A DNA stretch of 64,000 bases, taken from assembly GCF_016464705.1 (NCBI RefSeq), contig NZ_JAEHOB010000003.1, positions 273,599-337,598 on the forward strand, given 5' to 3'. Every line of letters starts with the position of its first letter. Within the stretch, counting starts at the first letter, position 1. This document shows, piece after piece, positions 57,903 to 64,000 of the stretch. Origin of the DNA: Qaidamihabitans albus. Its GTDB lineage: Bacteria > Actinomycetota > Actinomycetes > Mycobacteriales > Pseudonocardiaceae. The position numbers and the translations under genes were made by a program. The notes under the pieces were generated by a model. That model ran no database searches, was not told the DNA's origin, and saw nothing but the letters and a program-made list of their open reading frames with translations.

Positions 57903-59275
57903 GGTCGCCGATCGTGCCAGCGTTCGGCCTTCTCCAGTTGCGCGGCCAGCGAGATCAGCAGGCCCTCCGAACCGGCAGGTCCGAGTAGCTGCGCGCCGAG
58001 CGGCAGCCCGTCGTCCGTCGGCCCGGCCGGGACGTTCATCGCGGGCCAGCCGAGCACGTTCCACGGCCACGCGTACGGGCAGGCGGCGATCATCGCCTCG
58101 TCGGTGTGCCAGTTCGACAGCGCGTCGAAGGCGCCGATCCGCGGTGGCGGTGTCGCGGTCGTCGGCGCGAGCAGCACGTCGACCTGCTCGAACACCGCGC
58201 CGACCTGCCGGTGCAGCAGCGGCTCGGCGCGCCGGGCGAGGCTCGCGAGCGGACCGAGCCGGGAGCCGGTGCGCCGGTTGGCGCGGGTGCGCGGATCGAG
58301 CAGGCCGGGTTCCGGAGCGCGGGCGGCCCAGTCGTGCACGCCGGCGAGGGAGCGTGGGAGGAAGTCGAGCCCGATGAGTCCGTAGCGCGGTTCGGCGTGG
58401 TCGACCTCGTGCCCGAGTCCCGCCAGCACGCCCGCGAGCCGCGTCACCGCGGCGTGGACTCGCTCGTCCAGCCGGGTGCGCGTGGCGGTGAACGGGATGC
58501 GGAACGAGAGCCCGACGCGCAGCCGCCCTGGCTCGGTGCGGACGGCGGCCAGGAAGGTGCCGTCCGTGCCGGCGGTGACGTCGAGCAGCAGTGCCGCGTC
58601 GGCGACCGTCCGCGCCAGCGGACCGTGCACGGTCAGCCCGTGGAACAGTTCCGGCTCGGGCGCGGTGGGGATGCGGCCGCGCTGCGTCTTGATGCCGACC
58701 AGGTTGTTCCAGGCGGCGGGTATCCGGACCGACCCGGCGCCGTCCGAGCCGAGCGCGGCGGGCACCAGGCCCGCGGCGACGGCGGCCGCGGAGCCACCGG
58801 AGGAGCCGCCCGGCGAGTAGCCGGTGTGCCACGGGTTGCGCGTGACCCCGAACGCACCGCCCTCGGTGAACGGCCACTGCCCGATCTCCGGGGTGTTGGT
58901 CTTGCCGACGATCACCGCGCCCGCCCGCTTCAGCCGGGCGACAACCTCGGCGTCGGTGTCGCGGACCGGGAAGTCGCCCGCGCAGCCGAACGCTGTGGGC
59001 AGGCCCGCGATGTCGGTGTCGTCCTTGATCGCCACCGGCACCCCGAGCAGCGGCGCGCGCTCACCCGCGGCGAGGCGGCGATCGGCGTCCGCGGCCTCCC
59101 GTTCCGCGTCGGCCGCCCGTACGTGCCGGAAGGCGTTGAGCGTCGGCTGTGTCTCGTCGATCCGCTTCAGTGCGGCGGCGGTGAGTTCGGCCGAGGTGAG
59201 CCGCCCCTCGGTGAGCAGACCGGCCTGCCGGGCCAGGCCGGCGAAGGCGAGATCACTCCCGATGTCGTCGGTCAT
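57899..59275 (-). CDS. Amidase-signature family hydrolase
   Basis: A 458-aa amidase. The catalytic Lys lies in PVAIKDDTDIAGLPTAFG, the Ser-cisSer-Lys triad glycine motif in GYSPGGSSGGSAAAVAAGL, and the Ser nucleophile region in GSDGAGSVRIPAAWNNLVG. Members hydrolyse diverse amides (GatA-like, 6-aminohexanoate-cyclic-dimer hydrolase-like); GatC/GatB are absent. ATG 59275. Followed by its TetR. Confidence 0.93.
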   Translation of the reverse strand: MTDDIGSDLAFAGLARQAGLLTEGRLTSAELTAAALKRIDETQPTLNAFRHVRAADAEREAADADRRLAAGERAPLLGVPVAIKDDTDIAGLPTAFGCAGDFPVRDTDAEVVARLKRAGAVIVGKTNTPEIGQWPFTEGGAFGVTRNPWHTGYSPGGSSGGSAAAVAAGLVPAALGSDGAGSVRIPAAWNNLVGIKTQRGRIPTAPEPELFHGLTVHGPLARTVADAALLLDVTAGTDGTFLAAVRTEPGRLRVGLSFRIPFTATRTRLDERVHAAVTRLAGVLAGLGHEVDHAEPRYGLIGLDFLPRSLAGVHDWAARAPEPGLLDPRTRANRRTGSRLGPLASLARRAEPLLHRQVGAVFEQVDVLLAPTTATPPPRIGAFDALSNWHTDEAMIAACPYAWPWNVLGWPAMNVPAGPTDDGLPLGAQLLGPAGSEGLLISLAAQLEKAERWHDRRP

Positions 59276-59290
59276 GGCGGGCCCCGTTCC

Positions 59291-59310
59291 TCGTTCGTTC
59301 GAACGAACGA
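59291..59310. promoter_or_regulatory. Perfect 20-bp palindrome upstream of the amidase gene
   Basis: TCGTTCGTTCGAACGAACGA, a perfect dyad ending 16 nt upstream of the amidase start (59275). Likely operator for the TetR encoded by the same operon. Confidence 0.8.
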
Positions 59311-59312
59311 TA

Positions 59313-60011
59313 TCATTCCTGGGTGGCCTGCCGCAGGCGCGCGGTGCGGGCGGCGAGTACCACCAGCACCATGAGCAGGGCGAAGTCGGCGACGAACGTG
59401 AGCCGCTGGGTGAAGCCGACCGGCAGCGCCTCGGCGATGGTGGCCGCCATCGGATAGCCGGGCAGCGCCGCGGCGACGTAGCTGACGCCGAACAGGGCGA
59501 GGCTGCTCCAGCAGAGGAACAGCACCCGGATCAGCATCGCCCGGCTCGCCGCCGGTGCGGGGATCTCGCGCAGCCCGTCGAGCAGCGTGAGGCCGATCGC
59601 GGGCAGGCTGAGGAACGCGATGAGGCTCGCGTACTGGTGGACCCTTCCGGTGACCGGGTCGATGTCGGAGGTGAAGCTCGCGGGGAACAGCGCCGCCATG
59701 ACCAGGCCGAGCGCGGCACAGGCGAACAGCACGGACGTGGTGCGACCGAACGGGACCCCGGCGCCCAGCAGCGCGCCACGCACGGCGACGACACCGACCG
59801 CGAAGGAGAGCAGGCTCGCTTCGAGCATGCCGCTGCCCTGGTCGGTGAAGGCGTAGCGGCTCAGGGCGTCCAGCACGGGGTCGAACGAGCTGACGGCGTG
59901 CAGGATCACGAGAGTGAACAGGGACCAGCCGATGGCCGCCGAGGCCGCGATCGTCCACGGCCGGACCCGGGCGACCGTGTCGAGCTCGGTCCTCGTCCCC
60001 AGTTTCTGCAT
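59313..60011 (-). CDS. DUF998 family membrane protein
   Basis: A 232-aa integral membrane protein with about six helices: WTIAASAAIGWSLFTLVILH, LLSFAVGVVAVRGALLGAGV, VLFACAALGLVMAALFPASF, YASLIAFLSLPAIGLTLLDG, LIRVLFLCWSSLALFGVSYV, FALLMVLVVLAARTARLR. DUF998 proteins are of unknown function, related to the FrhM/lysoplasmalogenase-type folds. ATG 60011. Ends 37 nt upstream of the amidase start. Confidence 0.85.
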   Translation of the reverse strand: MQKLGTRTELDTVARVRPWTIAASAAIGWSLFTLVILHAVSSFDPVLDALSRYAFTDQGSGMLEASLLSFAVGVVAVRGALLGAGVPFGRTTSVLFACAALGLVMAALFPASFTSDIDPVTGRVHQYASLIAFLSLPAIGLTLLDGLREIPAPAASRAMLIRVLFLCWSSLALFGVSYVAAALPGYPMAATIAEALPVGFTQRLTFVADFALLMVLVVLAARTARLRQATQE

Positions 60012-60069
60012 ACTTCCAGCTTGGCTTCGCGCGCGCGGGTTGTGATCGGGGAACGCCCTGAATCCACCC

Positions 60070-60840
60070 TTACTTTCGGGTGAAGTCGATCAGGGCGAAC
60101 GCCTGGTCGTCGTGGCGTTTCGAGCGCGGCCAGCGGGCACCGTCCGGGTCGTCGTGCTCGGCGGCCCTGACCGTGTCGAGCACGGCGGCGGCCCCCTTCT
60201 CCCGCGCGAGGCAGAGCACGTCCGGCCAGCCGAGGATCCGGTACTCGTCGACGCCGATCGCGACGCCGTCGGTGGCGAGCAGCACCGCGTCGACGTCCGC
60301 CCGCGGCAGACTCCGGTGCAGGGCGTGCCCGGCGGCGGCCGGGTCGGCCTCGGCCACCCAGAACCCGCCCTCGGCGTTGCGCAGCCTGCTGACGTCGGCG
60401 CGGGTGCGCAACGCTCCGCCCTTGCGCAGCGCCAGCAGCCGGTCGTCGGCGAGTACGTCCATCCTCCCGGACCGGTGGAACACGACGACCGGGCTGTCGG
60501 CGAGCACGAGCGTGTCGATCCGGTGCTCGGTCCAGCGCAGCATCGCCACGGTGCTCGAAGGCGAGTGTCCCGGCCTCAGGTCGTGCTCCGTGGTGACGCC
60601 GGTGATGGCGTCGGCCAGCAGCGCGCTCAGGTCGTCGTCCGGCCGCTCGCGCAGCCGGACGTCGAGCTGCTCGGCCAGCCGTGCCGCGTACCAGCCGCCG
60701 CTGGGCAGGTCGTCGCGGAACTCGGTGGCGCCGTCGAGCAGCACCACGGCATTGCCGGTGGTGACCACCTTGTCCTCGGTGGGGCGAGGCCGGCCGTGCA
60801 CACCGACGCCGGCCTGTTCGGCGATGTCGATCCGGGGCAC
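60070..60840 (-). CDS. PP2C-like phosphatase-fold protein
   Basis: A 256-aa protein with PP2C features: PRPTEDKVVTTGNAVVLLDG (metal Asp), PGHSPSSTVAMLRWTEHRID, LATDGVAIGVDEYRILGW. It may be a metal-dependent Ser/Thr phosphatase, although the usual DGxG is replaced by DGAT and DGVA, so activity is uncertain. GTG 60840. Divergent from the HTH/Clp-N pair with two operators between. Confidence 0.7.
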   Translation of the reverse strand: MPRIDIAEQAGVGVHGRPRPTEDKVVTTGNAVVLLDGATEFRDDLPSGGWYAARLAEQLDVRLRERPDDDLSALLADAITGVTTEHDLRPGHSPSSTVAMLRWTEHRIDTLVLADSPVVVFHRSGRMDVLADDRLLALRKGGALRTRADVSRLRNAEGGFWVAEADPAAAGHALHRSLPRADVDAVLLATDGVAIGVDEYRILGWPDVLCLAREKGAAAVLDTVRAAEHDDPDGARWPRSKRHDDQAFALIDFTRK

Positions 60841-60864
60841 GTCCAGACAGTAGCGCCGAAGTCC

Positions 60865-60909
60865 TGTCAACTGACATTGACACAATGGCACTGTCAACGT
60901 AGATTGACG
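60865..60909. promoter_or_regulatory. Two operators TGTCAA-N6-TTGAC(A/G)
   Basis: TGTCAA-CTGACA-TTGACA (60865-60882) and TGTCAA-CGTAGA-TTGACG (60892-60909) are two dyads with equal 6-nt spacers, 27 bp apart centre to centre, in the gap between the PP2C-like gene and the HTH gene (ATG 60912). The second touches the HTH start. Likely sites for the small HTH protein. Confidence 0.75.
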
Positions 60910-60911
60910 GC

Positions 60912-61121
60912 ATGACAGAGGCAACGGATCTGGCCGCCAGGGCAGGCGACCGCGACCCCCGGGTGGGGCTGCGGGCCGTCGCCGCCCTGTGCCGGCTGCT
61001 GGAACAGCTCGAGGCCGTGCAGGTGCGCAGCGCGCGGACGCACGGCTGGTCATGGCAGGAGATCGCCGACGAGCTCGGGGTCAGCCGTCAGGCGGTACAC
61101 AAGAAGCACGGGAGGCGCTGA
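60912..61121 (+). CDS. Small HTH protein preceding a Clp-N protein
   Basis: A 69-aa DNA-binding protein: VGLRAVAALCRLLEQLEAVQ, then HTH GWSWQEIADELGVSRQAV. The end HKKHGRR is basic. ATG 60912. It overlaps the Clp-N gene by one base. It is consistent with a regulator of this module, binding the two upstream dyads; binding is inferred. Confidence 0.85.
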   Translation: MTEATDLAARAGDRDPRVGLRAVAALCRLLEQLEAVQVRSARTHGWSWQEIADELGVSRQAVHKKHGRR

Positions 61122-61681
61122 TGTTCGAGAGGTTCACCAAGGAGGCCCGGGTCGCCGTGATCGAGGCGCAGGACTGGGCGATCGAGCAGCAGGTCGCCGA
61201 GATCGACGTGCCGCACCTGCTGCTCGCCCTGCTCGGCGCTTCGGACACCGCCGCCGTGCGGTTGCTGGTGGAGTCCGGGCTGTCCATCGACCTGGTCGTC
61301 GAGGAGCTCAACGCGATCCGGCGGCGCGGCGGGCTCAGCGACGCCGACGCCGAGGCACTCGAGCAGCTGGGCATCGACCTGGAGCGGGTCGTGGAGCGCG
61401 TCGAGCAGGCGCACGGCGAGTACGCGCTCGCCGACCGTGCCGAGGGGTCGCGGCGCGGCCGGTTCGCGGGTCGTCAGCACCGGCCGTTCACGCACGGTGC
61501 CAAGCGCGTGCTGGAGCATTCGTTGCGGGAGGCGCAGGACCTCGGCGACAAGGACATCGGAACCGAGCACATCCTGCTGGCCGTGGTCACGCAGCCAGGC
61601 CCCACCGCCGACATGCTGGCCACCTACGGCATCGACCACGTGACCCTCCGCCGGGCCCTCACCCGCCGCCGCGCCTCGTGA
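61121..61681 (+). CDS. Clp amino-terminal (ClpN) domain protein
   Basis: A 186-aa protein of two ClpN repeats: MFERFTKEARVAVIEAQDWA, VAEIDVPHLLLALLGASDTA and HGAKRVLEHSLREAQDLGDK, IGTEHILLAVVTQPGPTADM. These are the substrate/adaptor-binding N-domains of ClpC, without the AAA+ modules, as in free ClpN proteins of actinobacteria that regulate or mimic ClpC. ATG 61121. The final Ser and TGA come from the 44-nt palindrome. Confidence 0.92.
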   Translation: MFERFTKEARVAVIEAQDWAIEQQVAEIDVPHLLLALLGASDTAAVRLLVESGLSIDLVVEELNAIRRRGGLSDADAEALEQLGIDLERVVERVEQAHGEYALADRAEGSRRGRFAGRQHRPFTHGAKRVLEHSLREAQDLGDKDIGTEHILLAVVTQPGPTADMLATYGIDHVTLRRALTRRRAS

Positions 61682-61719
61682 GTGCGCAGACGAGTTAGAA
61701 CTCGTGTGCGCACTCACGA
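61676..61719. repeat. 44-nt intergenic palindrome, copy 8
   Basis: Outer arms TCGTGAGTG/CACTCACGA, core CGAGTT-AG-AACTCG. Between the convergent Clp-N and YczE genes. It supplies stop codons on both strands: Clp-N TGA at 61679-61681 (+) and YczE TGA at 61714-61716 (-). Confidence 0.92.
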
Positions 61720-62349
61720 GCCGGGGCGCTCGTACCGCCACACCACGAAGGGCAGGAAGGCCTGGGTGAGCGGGCCGATGGCGAGCGCGTACAGCACCGT
61801 GCCGAGACCGACCGTGCCGCCGAGCAGCCAGCCGGCGGCGAGCACGGTCACCTCGATCCCGGTGCGCACGAGGCGTACCGACCACCCGGTCCGCGTGGAG
61901 AGCCCGGTCATCAGGCCGTCGCGCGGGCCGGGACCGAGCCGGGCGCCCACGTAGGCGGCCGTCGCGAGCCCGTTGAGCACGACGCCGCCCAGCAGCAGCG
62001 GGATCTGCGCGCCGAGGGCGTGCTGGTCGGGCAGCACCAGCCGGACCAGGTCGACGGTCACCGAGATGACGAGCACGTTCAGCACCGTGCCGATGCCCGG
62101 CCGCTGCCGCAGCGGGATCCACAGTGCCAACACCGCGACCGACGAGATGCCGATGACCATGCCGAACGTCAGCCCCGTCCGTTTGGTCACGCCCTCGTGC
62201 AGCACGTCCCAGGGGGAGAGGCCGAGCCCGGCCCTGGTCATCATCGCCAGGCTGGTGCCGTACAGGGCGAGCCCGCCGACTAGTTGCAGCAGCCTGCGGA
62301 CGGGGCTGACGGTGACGGTGACCGGATGGAGTTCGACAGCATGAGCCAC
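61714..62349 (-). CDS. YczE/YitT-family membrane protein
   Basis: A ~211-aa protein with about five helices: LLQLVGGLALYGTSLAMMTR, LTFGMVIGISSVAVLALWIP, VLNVLVISVTVDLVRLVLP, IPLLLGGVVLNGLATAAYVG, TGIEVTVLAAGWLLGGTVGL. The LSPWDVLHEG and GARLGPGPRDGLMTGLS motifs define the YczE family. GTG 62349. Divergent from the MocR gene, a common pair in actinobacteria. The MocR may control its expression. Function unknown; some YczE proteins aid secretion or transport. The stop lies in the palindrome. Confidence 0.88.
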   Translation of the reverse strand: MAHAVELHPVTVTVSPVRRLLQLVGGLALYGTSLAMMTRAGLGLSPWDVLHEGVTKRTGLTFGMVIGISSVAVLALWIPLRQRPGIGTVLNVLVISVTVDLVRLVLPDQHALGAQIPLLLGGVVLNGLATAAYVGARLGPGPRDGLMTGLSTRTGWSVRLVRTGIEVTVLAAGWLLGGTVGLGTVLYALAIGPLTQAFLPFVVWRYERPGS

Positions 62350-62367
62350 ATCGACGACTATCCGGCG

Positions 62368-62408
62368 GATTGGCTGGAAATACCATAGCCAATCGGCAAG
62401 AATTGGCC
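62368..62408. promoter_or_regulatory. MocR operator between yczE-like and MocR genes
   Basis: GATTGGCT (62368-62375) and AGCCAATC (62387-62394) form a dyad with an 11-nt spacer, and a third half-site AATTGGCC follows at 62401-62408. ATTGGC repeats are typical of MocR binding regions. It lies between the divergent genes. Confidence 0.65.
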
Positions 62409-62410
62409 TG

Positions 62411-63859
62411 ATGAACGGCCAGGTTCCACCAGGTGGACACGTATCTGGCGCGCGAATGGCCGCTGTGCTGGGTGATTGGCGTCGCAGCGGCTCTCGGCGT
62501 GGGGCGGCCGACCTCGCCGCGGCGGTGGAACTGCACGTGTTGGACGGCAGGCTGACCCCGGGGACACGGCTGCCCGCCGAGCGCGAGCTGGCCGGCGCGC
62601 TCGGGGTCAGCCGCACGCTCATCGGTGCCGCGCTCGATCGGCTGCGCGAGGCCGGCCTGGTGGAGAGCAGGCGCGGCGCGGGCTCGTGGATCGCCGTGCC
62701 GCGTCGCCGCGGGCTCGAACCGGCGCCGCCCGAGGCCCCGAACCTGATCGACTTCACACGCGCCGCGCTGCCCGCGGTCCCCGGTGTCCTCGCCGCGCTC
62801 GACGCGGCCAGGCAGAAGTTCGCCGGGGAACTGCTCGACCACGGCTACAGCGTGCTCGGCCTGCCTGCGCTGCGGGAACGGGTCGCCGCCCGCTACACCG
62901 AGCGCGGGCTGCCGACGACACCGGCACAGGTGATGATCACCAACGGCGGGCAGCATTCGTTCGCCCTCGCACTGCGCACGCTGGCCGGGCCGGGTGACCG
63001 GGTACTGGTCGAACAGCCCTGCTATCCCAACACGCCGGAGGCCGTCCGCTCGGCGCACGCGGTTCCGGTGCCGATCGCGGTCGACCCGGACGAGGGCTGG
63101 GACATCCCGGGCATCGAGGCCGCACTGCGCCAGGTGGCGCCTCGGCTGGCCAACTTCGTCGTCGACTTCCAGAACCCCACCGGCCTGCGGCTCGACGCGG
63201 CGGGGCGGGAGCGGCTCGGTGCCGCGCTCGCGCGCACCCGGACTCCGGTCGTGGTGGACGAGACGCTGGCCGAACTGGATCTCGACGGCGACCCTGGCGC
63301 CGCCCCGCCGCCGCTGGCCGCCTTCGCGGGGGACTCGGCGATAACCGTCGGTTCGGCGGCGAAGTCGCACTGGGGCGGGCTGCGCCTCGGCTGGATCCGG
63401 GCGTCGGAGGAGCTGATCGGCGGATTCCTCTCCGCGCGGCACGCCCTGGATCTCGGATCACCGGTCCTCGAACAGCTGGTGCTGGCCGAGCTGCTCGAGG
63501 ATCCGGGGGCGTCGGCGCGGCGGCGCCGGGAGGACGTCCGTGCGATGCGGGACGCACTCGTCGGCGCGGTGCGCTGGCACTTCCCCGACTGGGCCTTCCG
63601 GGTTCCGGCGGGCGGGCTGTCACTGTGGTGCCGGTTGCCCGAGCCGATGAGTACCCGGCTCAGCGTGGCAGCGATCGGTTACGGCGTGCAGGTGGCACCC
63701 GGTTCGCGGTTCGGCGTGCACGGTGGCCTCGAAAGCCGGCTCCGGCTGCCCTTCGCCCAGCCACCCGAACGGCTGCACGAGGCGGTGCGCAGGCTCGCCG
63801 CGGCCGCCGCCTCCGTCGGCCCCGCCGCCGGGAGCGGGGCCGAGGTGCCCGTGACATGA
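62411..63859 (+). CDS. MocR-type regulator (GntR HTH fused to aminotransferase domain)
   Basis: A 482-aa fusion. HTH at ~30-95 (AADLAAAVELHVLDGRLTPG, PAERELAGALGVSRTLIGA), then aminotransferase fold-type I domain: ITNGGQHSFALALRTL, VVDFQNPTGLRLDAAG, VDETLAELDLDGD, and the PLP-lysine segment TVGSAAKSHWGGLRLGW. ATG 62411; an internal ATG at 62456 is possible. It is the second MocR in the window and differs from the one at 12221. It probably regulates the divergent YczE gene. Confidence 0.92.
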   Translation: MNGQVPPGGHVSGARMAAVLGDWRRSGSRRGAADLAAAVELHVLDGRLTPGTRLPAERELAGALGVSRTLIGAALDRLREAGLVESRRGAGSWIAVPRRRGLEPAPPEAPNLIDFTRAALPAVPGVLAALDAARQKFAGELLDHGYSVLGLPALRERVAARYTERGLPTTPAQVMITNGGQHSFALALRTLAGPGDRVLVEQPCYPNTPEAVRSAHAVPVPIAVDPDEGWDIPGIEAALRQVAPRLANFVVDFQNPTGLRLDAAGRERLGAALARTRTPVVVDETLAELDLDGDPGAAPPPLAAFAGDSAITVGSAAKSHWGGLRLGWIRASEELIGGFLSARHALDLGSPVLEQLVLAELLEDPGASARRRREDVRAMRDALVGAVRWHFPDWAFRVPAGGLSLWCRLPEPMSTRLSVAAIGYGVQVAPGSRFGVHGGLESRLRLPFAQPPERLHEAVRRLAAAAASVGPAAGSGAEVPVT

Positions 63860-63937
63860 GAGAGCCGGTGCACCGGATGAGAAATTCCGTCACTCCAGGG
63901 ATGCGGGACGGTTTGGTCATCCGGTACACCGGCTCTC
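63860..63937. terminator. Long stem-loop after the MocR gene
   Basis: A 21-bp arm beginning GAGAGCCGGTGCACCGG (63860-63880) pairs with 63917-63937 (one mismatch) around a 36-nt loop. It is likely a terminator. The last ~60 nt of the window hold no supported gene. Confidence 0.65.
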
Positions 63938-64000
63938 GCCGTGCCCGGGGGTGGGCACGGGTGCCGCGGGCGCTTCCCGGCATCGCCCCTCGCCATGCCG

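Noticed and set aside
63660-63996. Minus-strand ORFs near the right edge
   Set aside because: They cross the MocR end and the stem-loop with no recognisable domain. They are likely shadows.

Overview
This 64 kb window is high-GC chromosomal DNA from an actinobacterium. Protein character points to the Pseudonocardiales (Amycolatopsis/Saccharomonospora/Prauserella-like); that placement is inference. The support is a cvnABCD conservon, a CmtR very close in sequence to the mycobacterial protein, an XRE-DUF5753 regulator, DUF3558 and WXG100-like proteins, Ku, and frequent GTG/TTG starts. I recognise 72 protein-coding genes, including one cut by the left edge. I see no rRNA, tRNA, CRISPR array, transposase or prophage.

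Layout. 0-3.7 kb: end of an ABC-2 permease and a large AAA regulator-like ATPase. 3.7-9.0 kb: arsenic resistance island with an ArsR-GNAT fusion, a flavoprotein with a cysteine tail, an ArsC reductase, two further ArsR proteins and an Acr3 pump. 9-13.7 kb: small conserved genes, a stand-alone receiver, a thioesterase/TetR pair and a MocR regulator. 13.7-19.7 kb: a methionine gamma-lyase-like enzyme, Entner-Doudoroff-type kinase and aldolase, a GAF-ANTAR regulator, and a sugar ABC ATPase facing a ROK repressor. 19.9-25.2 kb: a PhnD-like protein without signal peptide coupled to a TusA-like/ferritin-like fusion, then a cmtR-CDF-amine oxidase-aminopropyltransferase-like operon. 25-32 kb: TetR/acyl-CoA ligase, a lipoprotein, a WXG100-like pair, a DoxX protein with a 21-nt coding repeat, a sigma-like factor and an aldo/keto reductase. 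32.6-36.5 kb: conservon. 36.5-44 kb: DUF305/DUF6153, a 2OG-Fe oxygenase, an XRE regulator, an SH3-like protein and glcDEF-type oxidase genes. 44-52.3 kb: Hsp20 with its regulator, Ku, a P450, and a phosphoketolase-acetate kinase operon. 52.4-56.5 kb: iron-siderophore importer under a DtxR-type box. 56.5-64 kb: an MpaB-like oxygenase, an amidase/TetR operon, a PP2C-like/HTH/Clp-N module with paired operators, and a MocR-YczE divergent pair.

The most unusual non-coding signal is a family of eight intergenic palindromes, each exactly 44 nt with a shared outer arm and core. They sit just after gene ends and often supply the stop codon of the flanking gene on one or both strands. The most unusual gene pair is the TusA-like/diiron fusion with its cytosolic PhnD-like partner (19.9-21.9 kb). 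Several divergent pairs carry clear cognate operators, notably three ATCGA-N6-TCGAT sites before the ArsR fusion, two TGTCAA-N6-TTGAC sites at the HTH/Clp-N module and two TAGA..TCTA sites at the YxaF-like TetR.
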